Source of the DNA: Bradyrhizobium septentrionale | GTDB lineage: Bacteria; Pseudomonadota; Alphaproteobacteria; Rhizobiales; Xanthobacteraceae | Direction: 5' to 3' | Assembly (NCBI RefSeq): GCF_011516645.4 | Contig: NZ_CP088285.1 | Location: 2,312,501-2,376,500 of the forward strand | Length of the DNA: 64,000 bases | Shown: piece by piece, positions 8,534 through 17,201 of the stretch | Layout: every line of letters starts with the position of its first letter | How positions within the stretch are numbered: the stretch's first letter is position 1 | Made by a program: the position numbers and the translations under genes | The notes under the pieces: model-generated | What the model was told of the DNA's origin: nothing | What the model saw: the letters and a program-made list of their open reading frames with translations, nothing else | The model's database searches: none

Positions 8534-9229
8534 ATGCTCAGCCTTGCCCTAGCCCTGCTTGCCGGTGTCGCCACCGTCGCCGCCCCCTGCACCCTGCCGA
8601 TGCTGCCAATCCTGCTTGGGGTATCGATAGGCCAGACCCGCAAGGCGCGGCCCGCGGTGATCGCGCTCGGCTTCGTGATGTCATTCTCTGCGGTGGCATT
8701 GCTGCTGAGCGCGATCACGCGTGCGTTCGATTTCGATCCGAATGTGCTGCGCACCGGCGCAGCCGTCCTGCTCGCCGGCTTCGGCCTCTTGATGATCTGG
8801 CCGGCGCCGTTCGAATGGCTGTCGATCCGGCTCACTGGTGCCGCCGGCGGCGCAAGTCAGGCTGCGCCGTCGCAGGGCCTGTTCGGCGGCTTCGTGCTCG
8901 GCAGCACGCTCGGCCTGGTGTGGACGCCCTGCGCCGGACCGGTGCTCGGCTCGATCCTCACCATCGTCGCGACCTCGAAGGATACGGCGTGGGCGAGCCT
9001 GCAGCTCGTCACCTACGCGATCGGCGCCGCGATCCCGATGCTTGCGATTGCCTATGGCGGCCAAGCCGTCACCACAAGCGTGCGCAGCATGGCGCGGATC
9101 GCGCCGCGTCTGCAGCAGGGCTTCGGCGTCGTGATCATCGGCTTCGCTGCGCTGTCCTACCTGCAATACGACACGCTGATCGTGGCGTGGCTGACCCAGT
9201 TCTATCCCAACGGCCAGATCGGCCTCTGA
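8534..9229 (+). CDS. CcdA/DsbD-type membrane thiol-disulfide transporter
   Basis: This 231-residue protein has six membrane helices. Its two conserved Cys residues are in APCTLPMLP (about residue 19) and TPCAGPVLGS (about residue 138), the positions used by CcdA and the membrane domain of DsbD/DipZ to pass electrons from cytoplasmic thioredoxin to periplasmic partners. The next gene, 18 bp downstream, encodes a periplasmic thioredoxin-fold protein. Together they are like a split DipZ and probably form one redox relay. A role in cytochrome c maturation or in periplasmic thiol repair cannot be told apart from sequence. Confidence 0.9.
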   Translation: MLSLALALLAGVATVAAPCTLPMLPILLGVSIGQTRKARPAVIALGFVMSFSAVALLLSAITRAFDFDPNVLRTGAAVLLAGFGLLMIWPAPFEWLSIRLTGAAGGASQAAPSQGLFGGFVLGSTLGLVWTPCAGPVLGSILTIVATSKDTAWASLQLVTYAIGAAIPMLAIAYGGQAVTTSVRSMARIAPRLQQGFGVVIIGFAALSYLQYDTLIVAWLTQFYPNGQIGL

Positions 9230-9247
9230 ACCCCACAGGAGATATCG

Positions 9248-9826
9248 ATGCCCATGCGCTTGCTTGCTGTGTCGGCCCTCGTCGGCGCCCTTGGCCTGGG
9301 CGGCGCCGTCATCCCCGGCCTCTGCTCGGAGTTCGACACGCCGGCGAAGGCGGTGCCGGTGGCCGCGGCGATGACGGCCGAACAGAGCCAGACCGCGCCC
9401 GAATTCGCCGGCATCAGCAACTGGTTCAATTCGAAGCCGCTGAAGCTCGCCGACCTGCGCGGCAAGGTGGTGCTGGTGGATTTCTGGACCTATGGCTGCG
9501 TCAACTGCGTCAACACGCTGCCGCACGTCACCGAACTCTATTCAAAGTACCGGGATCGCGGCCTCGTGGTGATCGGGGTCCACACCCCGGAATTCCCGTT
9601 CGAGCATTCGGCGTCCAACGTGCAGGCGGCGCTGAAGCGGCACGGCATCCTCTATCCGGTGGCGCAGGACAACAATTCGCAGACCTGGAACGCCTACGGC
9701 AACCAGTACTGGCCGGCGCAGTACATCATCGACCAGAACGGCAAGATCGTCTTCCAGCACGCCGGCGAGGGGCGGTACGACGAGATCGACCGCACCGTCG
9801 CCCGGCTGCTCAACGCCAATAGCTAG
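9248..9826 (+). CDS. Periplasmic thioredoxin-fold protein (DipZ/TlpA-like redoxin)
   Basis: This 192-residue protein has an N-terminal signal or anchor helix (about residues 5-25) and a thioredoxin fold. The active site is YGCVNCVN (CVNC motif), preceded by VVLVDFWT and followed by the cis-Pro region QYWPAQYIIDQNG. The sequence resembles the C-terminal redoxin domain of DipZ. It probably takes electrons from the CcdA-like protein just upstream and passes them to periplasmic substrates. The stop codon lies directly at the edge of a repeat element. Confidence 0.9.
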   Translation: MPMRLLAVSALVGALGLGGAVIPGLCSEFDTPAKAVPVAAAMTAEQSQTAPEFAGISNWFNSKPLKLADLRGKVVLVDFWTYGCVNCVNTLPHVTELYSKYRDRGLVVIGVHTPEFPFEHSASNVQAALKRHGILYPVAQDNNSQTWNAYGNQYWPAQYIIDQNGKIVFQHAGEGRYDEIDRTVARLLNANS

Positions 9827-9827
9827 C

Positions 9828-9878
9828 GCATGATCCGGAAAAGTGGGACCCGGTTTTCCGTAAAGATCATGCTCAAAC
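9828..9878. repeat. Palindromic repeat (family D, catgatccggaaaa type)
   Basis: gcatgatccggaaaagtggg ... ggttttccg ... gatcatgctc is a short dispersed palindromic element that I recognise from Bradyrhizobium genomes. A second copy is at 19986-20061, a fragment at about 35815-35828, and a degraded relative near 3158-3235. Confidence 0.7.
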
Positions 9879-9884
9879 GGAGAT

Positions 9885-9978
9885 GAGACGATGATGCGAT
9901 TGCATTCAATCGCATCATCGTCTCGGACAATCCGCCCTGTTTGTCGTCACACCTGGCGTGGTAAGGTCCACGCCAGGT
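9885..9978 (+). promoter_or_regulatory. Two strong inverted repeats in the leader of the cytochrome bd operon
   Basis: The first hairpin has perfect 18-bp arms, gagacgatgatgcgattg (9885-9902) and 9907-9924, around a 4-nt loop. The second has 11-bp arms, acctggcgtgg (9951-9961) and ccacgccaggt (9968-9978), around taaggt, and ends 19 nt before the cydA start. They could terminate upstream transcription, stabilise the operon mRNA, or be protein binding sites. No FNR/FixK box (TTGAT-N4-ATCAA) was seen. Confidence 0.55.
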
Positions 9979-9997
9979 CGGCGACAAATGGTGGATC

Positions 9998-11404
9998 ATG
10001 TTCGAAGGCTGGGATGCGGTCGTACTCGCCCGCGCGCAATTCGCTTTCACGATGTCGTTCCACATCGTGTTTCCCGCATTCTCGATCGGGCTTGCGAGCT
10101 ATCTCGCGGTGCTGGAAGCGCTGTGGCTTGCCACCAAGCGCGAAGTCTACATCAACCTGTTCAATTACTGGCTGAAGATCTTCGCGGTCGCGTTCGGCAT
10201 GGGCGTGGTCTCGGGCATCGTGATGTCCTACCAGTTCGGCACCAACTGGTCGTCCTTTGCCGACAAGACCGGGCCGGTGATCGGCCCGATGATGGCCTAT
10301 GAGGTCCTGACCGCGTTCTTCCTCGAGGCGGGCTTCCTCGGCGTGATGCTGTTCGGGCTGTCGCGCGTCGGCCCCAGGCTGCACTTCCTGGCGACCCTGA
10401 TGGTCGCGATCGGCACGCTGATCTCGGCGTTCTGGATTCTGTCGGCCAATTCCTGGATGCAGACGCCGACCGGCCATGCCGTCAATGCCGACGGCCAGTT
10501 CGTCGCCGCCGACTGGCTCAAAGTGATCTTCAATCCCTCGTTCCCCTATCGCCTCGTGCACATGGTGCTGGCGGCGTATCTCACCACCTCGCTCGTGGTC
10601 GGCGCGGTGGGCGCCTGGCACCTGCTGCGCGACCAGCATCTCGCCGGCCCGCGCGTGATGTTCTCGATGGCGATGTGGATGGCCACCTTGGTGGCGCCGA
10701 TCCAGATCCTCGCCGGCGACCAGCATGGCCTCAACACGCTGGAGCACCAGCCGGCCAAGGTGATGGCGATGGAAGGCCACTACCAGAGCCACAAGGACGG
10801 CGCGCCGCTGATCCTGTTCGGCTGGCCCGACCAGGCCGAAGCGAAGGTGAAATATGCGATCGAGGTGCCGAAGCTCTCGTCGCTGATCCTGAAGCATTCG
10901 CTCGACGCCCCGCTTGCCGGCCTCGACACCGTGCCGCGTGAAAACTGGCCGCCGGTGCCGATCACCTTCTGGTCGTTCCGCATCATGGTCGGGCTCGGCT
11001 TCCTGATCCTGGGGCTCGGCCTGCTCAGCCTGCTGATGCGCTGGCGCGGCATGATGTACCAGTCGCCGCTGCTGCACCGCTTCGCGGTCCTGATGGGCCC
11101 GGCCGGCTTCATCGCAGTGCTCGCCGGCTGGATCACGACGGAGACCGGGCGGCAACCCTTCACCGTCTACGGGCTGTTGCGCACCACCGACTCGGTATCG
11201 CCGCTGGCGGCGCCCGCGGTCGGCTCCTCGCTGATTGCCTTCATCATCGTCTATTTCGCCGTGTTCACCGCGGGTGTGATCTACATCCTGCGGCTGATGG
11301 CGCAGCCGCCGCATCCCGGCGAACAGGGCCCGCCAAGTGATCTCCCCGCCCGCGCCGCCGGCATCACGCCGGCCGCAGGCGCTGCCGTGGAGGGTGCGCG
11401 ATGA
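9998..11404 (+). CDS. cydA: Cytochrome bd-type quinol oxidase subunit I (cyanide-insensitive type)
   Basis: This 468-residue membrane protein is the quinol-oxidising, heme-bearing subunit. His22 (MSFHIVFPAF) corresponds to a heme ligand near the N-terminus, and another His lies in YRLVHMVLAAY. The conserved GWITTETGRQP motif is followed by Phe rather than the usual Trp. The quinol-binding Q-loop is short, as in CioA-type oxidases, which tolerate cyanide. The gene overlaps cydB by 4 bp (ATGA). The enzyme reduces O2 to water with high affinity and low energy coupling. Confidence 0.95.
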   Translation: MFEGWDAVVLARAQFAFTMSFHIVFPAFSIGLASYLAVLEALWLATKREVYINLFNYWLKIFAVAFGMGVVSGIVMSYQFGTNWSSFADKTGPVIGPMMAYEVLTAFFLEAGFLGVMLFGLSRVGPRLHFLATLMVAIGTLISAFWILSANSWMQTPTGHAVNADGQFVAADWLKVIFNPSFPYRLVHMVLAAYLTTSLVVGAVGAWHLLRDQHLAGPRVMFSMAMWMATLVAPIQILAGDQHGLNTLEHQPAKVMAMEGHYQSHKDGAPLILFGWPDQAEAKVKYAIEVPKLSSLILKHSLDAPLAGLDTVPRENWPPVPITFWSFRIMVGLGFLILGLGLLSLLMRWRGMMYQSPLLHRFAVLMGPAGFIAVLAGWITTETGRQPFTVYGLLRTTDSVSPLAAPAVGSSLIAFIIVYFAVFTAGVIYILRLMAQPPHPGEQGPPSDLPARAAGITPAAGAAVEGAR

Positions 11405-12411
11405 GCATTCCCATCGACCTCACCACGATCTGGGCCTTCATCATCGCCTTTGCCGTGTTCGTCTATGTCGTGATGGACGGCTTCGATCTCGGCCTCGGCA
11501 TCCTGTTTCCGGTGTTTCCGCAAAAGGCCGATCGCGACGTCATCATGAACACGGTGGCGCCGGTGTGGGACGGCAACGAGACCTGGCTGGTGCTCGGCGG
11601 CGGCGGCATGATGGCGGCGTTTCCACTGGCCTATGCGGTGCTGATGCCGGCGCTCTACACGCCGATGATCGCGATGCTGCTCGGCCTCGTGTTCCGCGGC
11701 GTCGCCTTCGAATTCCGCTGGCGGACCCAGAAGGCGCGCAACAAATGGGACCTCGCCTTCGCCGGCGGCTCGCTGGTCGCGACCTTGGCGCAGGGGATCG
11801 CGCTCGGCGCCATCCTGCAGGGCATCCATGTCGAGGGACGCCAATATGCCGGCGGCTGGTGGGACTGGCTGACGCCGTTCAGCGTCCTGACCGGCATCGC
11901 ACTGGTGATCGGCTACGCGCTGCTGGGAGCGACTTGGCTGGTGATGAAGACCGAGGGCGAGTTGCGCGACCGCGCCTATCACCTGAGCTGGATCCTGCTG
12001 GTCGCGATGCTGTGCGCGATCGGCGCGGTCAGCATCGCAACGCCGTTCCTGGCCGTGCAGTACACCCAGCGCTGGTTCGCCTGGCCCAACATCATCCTCA
12101 CCGCGCCGGTGCCGATCGCGGTCGCCGCCGTCACCGCGCTGCTGCTGCGCGCGCTCAGCAACAAGAACGACCACCAGCCGTTCTTCCTGACGCTGGCGCT
12201 GTTCGCACTGTCCTATGCCGGGCTCGGCATCAGCATGTACCCGTACATCGTGCCGCAGAGCATCACGATCTGGCAGGCGGCGGCGCCGGCCAACAGCCAG
12301 ATCTTCATGCTGTTCGGGGTCTCGATCCTGGTGCCGCTGATCCTCGGCTACACCGCCTGGGCCTATTGGGTGTTCCGCGGCAAGGTGCGGCCCGGCCACG
12401 GATACCACTGA
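11401..12411 (+). CDS. cydB: Cytochrome bd-type quinol oxidase subunit II
   Basis: This 336-residue, eight- to nine-helix protein is the partner of subunit I. Family hallmarks are the N-terminal FVYVVMDGFDLGLGILFP and the segment VWDGNETWLVLGGGG. Start and stop are fixed by overlaps: ATGA with cydA upstream, and TGATG with the small ORF downstream. The three genes form one operon. Confidence 0.96.
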   Translation: MSIPIDLTTIWAFIIAFAVFVYVVMDGFDLGLGILFPVFPQKADRDVIMNTVAPVWDGNETWLVLGGGGMMAAFPLAYAVLMPALYTPMIAMLLGLVFRGVAFEFRWRTQKARNKWDLAFAGGSLVATLAQGIALGAILQGIHVEGRQYAGGWWDWLTPFSVLTGIALVIGYALLGATWLVMKTEGELRDRAYHLSWILLVAMLCAIGAVSIATPFLAVQYTQRWFAWPNIILTAPVPIAVAAVTALLLRALSNKNDHQPFFLTLALFALSYAGLGISMYPYIVPQSITIWQAAAPANSQIFMLFGVSILVPLILGYTAWAYWVFRGKVRPGHGYH

Positions 12412-12539
12412 TGCCGCAGGCGCCGAATCAACGGCCGCTCGGCCAGCGCCTGTTGTGGTTCGCAGCGCTGTGGCTCGGCGGCGTCGGCACGGTGACGGTG
12501 ATCTCGTTCGCGTTGCGACTCTGGATCGCGCCGAAATGA
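12411..12539 (+). CDS. Small single-helix CydX-like subunit (DUF2474 type)
   Basis: A 42-residue protein whose ATG overlaps the last base of cydB (TGATG). It has a short charged/polar start, then one membrane helix with a Trp-rich entry (LLWFAALWLGGVGTVTVISF) and a C-terminal LRLWIAPK. Length, position and topology match the DUF2474/CydX small subunits that stabilise bd oxidases. Too short for routine gene finders with a 60-codon cutoff. Confidence 0.85.
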   Translation: MPQAPNQRPLGQRLLWFAALWLGGVGTVTVISFALRLWIAPK

Positions 12540-12709
12540 GGCGAATGGCGCGGGCACACCCCGGCGCGCAATGACAGAAAACAGAAGCATTACAGTGATA
12601 TAGTGTGACGCCCGCCCTAAACTTGCCATCAAGCTGCCGCTGAGATTTGATGCCGAGCGCGATTTGGGTGGAGCAACCATTGGCCGCGCGCCAACAAGGA
12701 GAGCTTTAC

Positions 12710-13303
12710 ATGACGAAACTTCGTCACCTGGTCTGGATGTTGATCGCCACGGGCGCGCTCGTGCTGTCGACGTCGCAGGGCTTCGCCCAGAGCCGCCCCG
12801 ATGCCGACGAGCCCGGCCTGGTCGCCGACGACGGCTACGAGCTCGATCCGGAATGGCAGAAGCAGGTGGTGTATTACCGGACCAACGAGGCGCCGGGCAC
12901 CATCATCGTCGCGACCGCCGAACGCCATCTCTACCTCGTGCAGGGCAATGGCCGCGCGCTCCGCTACGGCATCGGCGTCGGCCGCGAGGGCTTCACGTGG
13001 CAGGGCCTGGTCAGCATCACCCGCAAGGCCGAGTGGCCGGACTGGGTGCCGCCGCCGGAGATGATCGCGCGCCAGCCCTATCTGCCGCGCTTCATGGCGG
13101 GCGGCCCGGGCAACCCGCTCGGCGCACGCGCGATGTATTTGGGCACCACGGTCTACCGCATCCACGGCACCAACCGGCCCGACACCATCGGCACCGCGGT
13201 TTCCTCCGGCTGCTTCCGCCTGGTCAACAACGACGTGGCCGATCTCTATAGCCGCGTTCCCGTCGGCACCAAGGTGATCATCCGCCAGAAGCCCGAACTG
13301 TAG
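12710..13303 (+). CDS. Periplasmic L,D-transpeptidase (YkuD domain)
   Basis: This 197-residue protein begins at ATG 12710, chosen over an upstream in-frame ATG (12647) because AAGGAGAG precedes it and because a standard signal peptide follows (WMLIATGALVLSTSQGFAQ, cleavage after AQ). The YkuD catalytic motif is complete: YRIHGTN ... SSGCFRLVNND, giving His, the nucleophilic Cys and Arg. Such enzymes form 3-3 peptidoglycan crosslinks or attach proteins to peptidoglycan. The gene stands alone on this strand, 170 bp after the oxidase operon. Confidence 0.93.
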   Translation: MTKLRHLVWMLIATGALVLSTSQGFAQSRPDADEPGLVADDGYELDPEWQKQVVYYRTNEAPGTIIVATAERHLYLVQGNGRALRYGIGVGREGFTWQGLVSITRKAEWPDWVPPPEMIARQPYLPRFMAGGPGNPLGARAMYLGTTVYRIHGTNRPDTIGTAVSSGCFRLVNNDVADLYSRVPVGTKVIIRQKPEL

Positions 13304-13351
13304 CGTCCGAACTCCGCCCCGTTTCCCCCGATCACTCGCGAGAGAGAACCC

Positions 13352-14389
13352 ATGCGTACATTTCGAGGCGGCCTGACGATCGGGCTCGCGGTCGCCGTGC
13401 TGGTCGCGGCCGCCGCCATCACCTATGAGCGTTACGACACTCGCACGCTGAAGCGCACCGTGCGCCGCGGCGACGTGCTGTGCGGCGTCAACAAGGGCCT
13501 GCCGGGCTTCTCGATCCCCGACGACAAGGGCAACTGGACCGGCTTCGACGTCGACTTCTGCCGCGCGATCGCGTCGGCGATCTTCGACGACCCATCGAAG
13601 GCGAAATTCGTTCCGCTCGACGCCAGCGAGCGCTTCAAGGAGCTGCAGAACCGCAAGGTCGACATCCTTTCGCGCAACTCCACCTGGAGCATGTCGCGCG
13701 AGACCAATTACGACCTCTATTTCCCGGCGGTCGCCTATTATGACGGCCAGGGTTTCATGCTGCCGCGCTCGCGCAATATCGATTCCGCGCTCGACCTGAA
13801 CGGCAGCAAGGTCTGCGTGCAGTCCAACACCACGACGCAGCTCAACCTCGCCGACTATTTCCGTGCCAACAACATGAAGTACACGGAGATGAAGTTCGAC
13901 AAGCTGGACGATGTGGTGAAGGCCTATGACTCGGGCCAATGCGACACGCTGACGTCGGACGCCTCGCAGCTCTATGCGCTGCGGCTCAACCTCTCCAAGC
14001 CGAGCGACCACACGATCCTGGCCGACATCATCTCCAAGGAGCCGTTGGCGCCGGTGGTCCGGTTACGCGACGACGACTGGATGATGATCGTGAAGTGGAC
14101 GCTCTACGCCATGATCAACGCCGAGGAGCTCGGCATCACCTCGAAGAATATCGACGAGGCGCTGAAGTCGAAGAAGCCGGAGGTGATGCGGCTGGTCGGC
14201 ACCGAGGGCGCCTACGGCGAGGATCTCGGCCTGACCAAGGACTGGGCCGTACGCATCATCAAGCATGTCGGCAATTACGGCGAGGTCTATGACCGCAACG
14301 TCGGCGCCGACTCCAAGTTGAAGATCCCGCGCGGTATGAACCAGCTCTGGAACGCCGGCGGCGTCCAGTACGCGCCGCCGATCCGCTGA
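13352..14389 (+). CDS. Periplasmic amino-acid-binding protein of an ABC transporter (AapJ-like)
   Basis: This 345-residue, type 3 periplasmic binding protein has an N-terminal signal helix (LTIGLAVAVLVAAAA) and the family start motif VRRGDVLCGVNKGLPGFSIPD, followed by GFDVDFCRAIA. The C-terminus (YGEVYDRNVG, LKIPRGMNQLW) is typical of general L-amino acid binding proteins. No permease or ATPase gene is adjacent, so it is an orphan binding protein that may serve a transporter encoded elsewhere. Confidence 0.9.
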   Translation: MRTFRGGLTIGLAVAVLVAAAAITYERYDTRTLKRTVRRGDVLCGVNKGLPGFSIPDDKGNWTGFDVDFCRAIASAIFDDPSKAKFVPLDASERFKELQNRKVDILSRNSTWSMSRETNYDLYFPAVAYYDGQGFMLPRSRNIDSALDLNGSKVCVQSNTTTQLNLADYFRANNMKYTEMKFDKLDDVVKAYDSGQCDTLTSDASQLYALRLNLSKPSDHTILADIISKEPLAPVVRLRDDDWMMIVKWTLYAMINAEELGITSKNIDEALKSKKPEVMRLVGTEGAYGEDLGLTKDWAVRIIKHVGNYGEVYDRNVGADSKLKIPRGMNQLWNAGGVQYAPPIR

Positions 14390-14426
14390 TCGGCGGATTC
14401 GCCGACAAGCCTCGCCAAGTTCACGA

Positions 14427-14532
14427 TGTCATCACCCGCGAAAGCGGGTGATCCAGTACGCCGCGGCCTCTCGGCTCAAGCACAAACGTCTCTGGAATAC
14501 CTGGATCGCCCGGTCGAGCCGGGCGATGACAG
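14427..14532. repeat. Palindromic intergenic repeat (family F)
   Basis: tgtcatcacccgcgaaagcg near the left end and cgagccgggcgatgaca at the right end form a long imperfect palindrome with smaller hairpins inside. It lies between the convergent binding-protein and acyl-CoA dehydrogenase genes, where it could end transcription from both sides. Confidence 0.65.
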
Positions 14533-14559
14533 TGTGTTGCGTGGCGGCGACGCCGCCGC

Positions 14560-15699
14560 TCAGTACCCCTTGCCCTGCGCCAGCTGGTCGGCGTGGAAAT
14601 TGCTGTCGCCGAACAGCTCCTGACAGACGCGGGCGCGCTTCATGAAGAAGCCGATGTCGAACTGGTCGGTCATGCCCATGCCGCCATGCATCTGTACGCC
14701 TTCCTGGACGGCGAGCGTCGCGGTGGTCCCGGCACGCGCCTTGGCGACGGAAACCGCATTGCCCGCCTTGTCGAGATCGACATCGAGCGCCTGCAGCGCC
14801 TTCAGCACGGCGGCGCGGGTGATCTCGATATCGATGTAGAGCTCTGCTGCGCGGTGCTGCAGCGCCTGGAATTCGCCGATCGGCTTGCCGAACTGCTTGC
14901 GCTCCTTCAGGTAGGTCACGGTGCGGCCGAACACCTCTTCGGAGAGGCCGACCATTTCGGACGCGACCGAGCCGCGGCCGATATTGAGCACACCCTCGAG
15001 CAGCCCAAAACCCTGGTCAACCTCGCCGAGCACGCTGTCGGCATTGACCTCGACCTTGTCGAACACGATGCGCGCCGCGTTGTGCGAATCGACCATCGCG
15101 GTGCGCTCGACCGCGAGCCCCTTCGCTTTCGGATCGACCAGGAACAGCGTCAGCCCGTTCTTGTCGCCGGCGCCGCCCGCACTGCGCGCGGCCACGATCA
15201 GAAGATCGGCGGTGTGGCCGTCGACCACAAAGGCCTTGTCGCCGGACAGCTTGAAGCCGTTGCCGGAGCGCGTGGCCTGCAATTTGGTTTGCAGCGGGCG
15301 ATGCTTTGCGCCCTCGTCGATCGCGAGCGCTGCGAGCAGCGAGCCGTCGGCAATTTTCGGCAGATGCTGGGCCTTCTGGGCCTCGCTGCCGCCGCGCGAC
15401 AGCGCCGAAGCGGCAAGCACCGCGGTCGCGAGGAACGGCGACGGCATCAAGGTGCGGCCGATCTCCTCCATCACGATGCCGGCCTCGACGCAGCCGAGCC
15501 CGCTGCCGCCGAATTGGTCCGGCACCAGCAGGCCGGAGAAGCCCATCTCCGCAAACGTTGTCCAGAGCTCGCGCGAGAAGCCGGTGGCATCCTTGCTGTC
15601 GCGCAAGGAGCGCAGGTGCGCCACCGGCGCCTTGTCGCTGATGAGGCCGCGCGCACTGTCGCGCAGCATGGATTGTTCTTCGGTGAGGACGAGGGCCAT
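14560..15699 (-). CDS. Acyl-CoA dehydrogenase family protein, FadE28/FadE17-like subunit
   Basis: This 379-residue protein has the acyl-CoA dehydrogenase three-domain layout (N-terminal helical domain MALVLTEEQSMLRDS; C-terminal QMHGGMGMTDQFDIGFFMKRA). The C-terminal ELFGDSNFHADQLAQ differs from the usual EGTSEI motif. Similar partner subunits occur in heterotetrameric acyl-CoA dehydrogenases that act on steroid or branched side chains. The neighbouring gene, 149 bp upstream on the same strand, encodes a second dehydrogenase with the complementary C-terminus, so the two may form one enzyme. The substrate is unknown. Confidence 0.9.
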   Translation of the reverse strand: MALVLTEEQSMLRDSARGLISDKAPVAHLRSLRDSKDATGFSRELWTTFAEMGFSGLLVPDQFGGSGLGCVEAGIVMEEIGRTLMPSPFLATAVLAASALSRGGSEAQKAQHLPKIADGSLLAALAIDEGAKHRPLQTKLQATRSGNGFKLSGDKAFVVDGHTADLLIVAARSAGGAGDKNGLTLFLVDPKAKGLAVERTAMVDSHNAARIVFDKVEVNADSVLGEVDQGFGLLEGVLNIGRGSVASEMVGLSEEVFGRTVTYLKERKQFGKPIGEFQALQHRAAELYIDIEITRAAVLKALQALDVDLDKAGNAVSVAKARAGTTATLAVQEGVQMHGGMGMTDQFDIGFFMKRARVCQELFGDSNFHADQLAQGKGY

Positions 15700-15754
15700 G
15701 GATGGATCCGGTAACTCTGATGTTGGTCGTTTGTTCAGTTGATTTCCAGGATGT

Positions 15755-15840
15755 CGTCATGCCCGGCCTTGTGCCGGGCATCCACGTCTTGATTGCCGCC
15801 ACAAAGACGTGGATGGCCGGGTCAAGCCCGGCCATGACGG
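15755..15840. repeat. Double-hairpin palindromic repeat (family E)
   Basis: Two hairpins face each other: atgcccggc ... gccgggcat near 15759-15781 and atggccggg ... cccggccat near 15812-15835, flanked by outer cgtcat and atgacg. It occupies almost the whole gap between the two acyl-CoA dehydrogenase genes, so it is transcribed if they form an operon. Confidence 0.7.
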
Positions 15841-15848
15841 CGGAGGTT

Positions 15849-17033
15849 TTATGCCCCCGGCAGATCGAGGATGCGCTTGGCGACGATGCCAAGCATCACC
15901 TCCGAGGTGCCACCCTCGATCGAATTGGCCTTGGTGCGCAGCCAGGCGCGCGGACGTGCGCCGCCTTTGGAGCGGTCGCTTTCCCATTCCAGCGCGTCGA
16001 TGCCGCCCGCCGACATCAGGATCTCGTAGCGCCGCTTGTTGAGCTCGGTGCCGTAATATTTCATCGCCGAGGAAAAGGCCGGATGCGATTGCCCGGCCTT
16101 GGCGAGGTCGACCGCGCGTTCCGCGGCCGCGGCAAGCGCGGCCTCGTCGACCTCGAAGCTCGCGATCTGGCTGCGCAGCTGCGCGTCGTCGAGCCGCCCT
16201 TGCGCATCCGCACCGACCGAGTCGGCGGCGATCTGGCCGAGCGGACGGCCGACGCCGCGTTCGCCCATGCCGGAGATCATCGCGCGCTCGTGCTGCAGCA
16301 GGTACTTCGCGACATCCCAGCCGCGATTGACGGTGCCCACCACATGCGACTTCGGCACGCGGACATTGTCGAAGAAGGTTTCGCAGAACGGCGAGTAGCC
16401 GGAGATCAGGAGGATCGGCTTGGTCGACACGCCCGTTGATGCCATGTCGAACAGGATGAAGCTGATGCCGTCATGCTTCTTCGCCGCCGGATCGGTGCGC
16501 ACCAGGCAGAAGATCCAGTCGGCATAGTTGGCATAAGACGTCCAGATCTTCTGGCCGTTGATGATGTAGTCGTCGCCGTCGCCGACGGCGCGGGTTTGCA
16601 GCGAGGCGAGGTCGGAGCCGGCGTTCGGCTCGGAATAGCCTTGGCACCAGCGGATCAGGCCCGCGGTGATCTTTGGCAGATGCTCCTTCTTCTGCTCCTC
16701 GGTGCCGTATTTCAACAGCGCCGGCCCGAGCATCGAGATGCCGAACGAGGTCAGCGGCTGACGCGCGCCGATCGCAGCCATCTCCTGGCGCACGATCTTG
16801 GCCTCCTCGCCGTCGAGGCCGCCGCCACCATATTCCTTCGGCCAATGCGGCACGGTCCAGCCCTTGTCGCGCATCCGCTCGAACCAGACGCGCTGCGCGT
16901 CGGACGAGAATTTCGTGTTGCGGCCACCCCAGAAGGTGTCGCCATCCGAGGCCATCGGTTTGCGCATCTCCGCCGGGCAGTTCTGCTCCAGCCAGGCGCG
17001 GGTCTCGGCGCGGAATTTCTCGAGGTCAGCCAT
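15849..17033 (-). CDS. Acyl-CoA dehydrogenase
   Basis: This 394-residue flavoprotein has a complete family layout: N-terminal helices, the mid-domain RWCQGYSEPNAGSDLASLQTR (acyl-CoA and FAD contacts) and the C-terminal EGGTSEVMLGIVAKRIL. It is transcribed first in a probable two-gene unit with the dehydrogenase downstream. The pairing is consistent with an alpha2beta2 enzyme of the FadE28-FadE29 kind, which is inference. A carboxymuconolactone-decarboxylase-family gene and a VOC-family gene lie divergently upstream. Confidence 0.93.
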   Translation of the reverse strand: MADLEKFRAETRAWLEQNCPAEMRKPMASDGDTFWGGRNTKFSSDAQRVWFERMRDKGWTVPHWPKEYGGGGLDGEEAKIVRQEMAAIGARQPLTSFGISMLGPALLKYGTEEQKKEHLPKITAGLIRWCQGYSEPNAGSDLASLQTRAVGDGDDYIINGQKIWTSYANYADWIFCLVRTDPAAKKHDGISFILFDMASTGVSTKPILLISGYSPFCETFFDNVRVPKSHVVGTVNRGWDVAKYLLQHERAMISGMGERGVGRPLGQIAADSVGADAQGRLDDAQLRSQIASFEVDEAALAAAAERAVDLAKAGQSHPAFSSAMKYYGTELNKRRYEILMSAGGIDALEWESDRSKGGARPRAWLRTKANSIEGGTSEVMLGIVAKRILDLPGA

Positions 17034-17201
17034 GGTGCGTTTCCAGTCAAAATCGACGAATTGGAATCGACCTTAGACCTGCGCGGCCGCCAAATTCAAT
17101 ATGCCTCGCGGCCGCGCCATGCTCTGGCGTCGGTGGTCACCTCGCATGATCGGGTGTATCGCCGACAAAGGGTAACGATTGAAAAACAAGAGGAAACGGA
17201 C

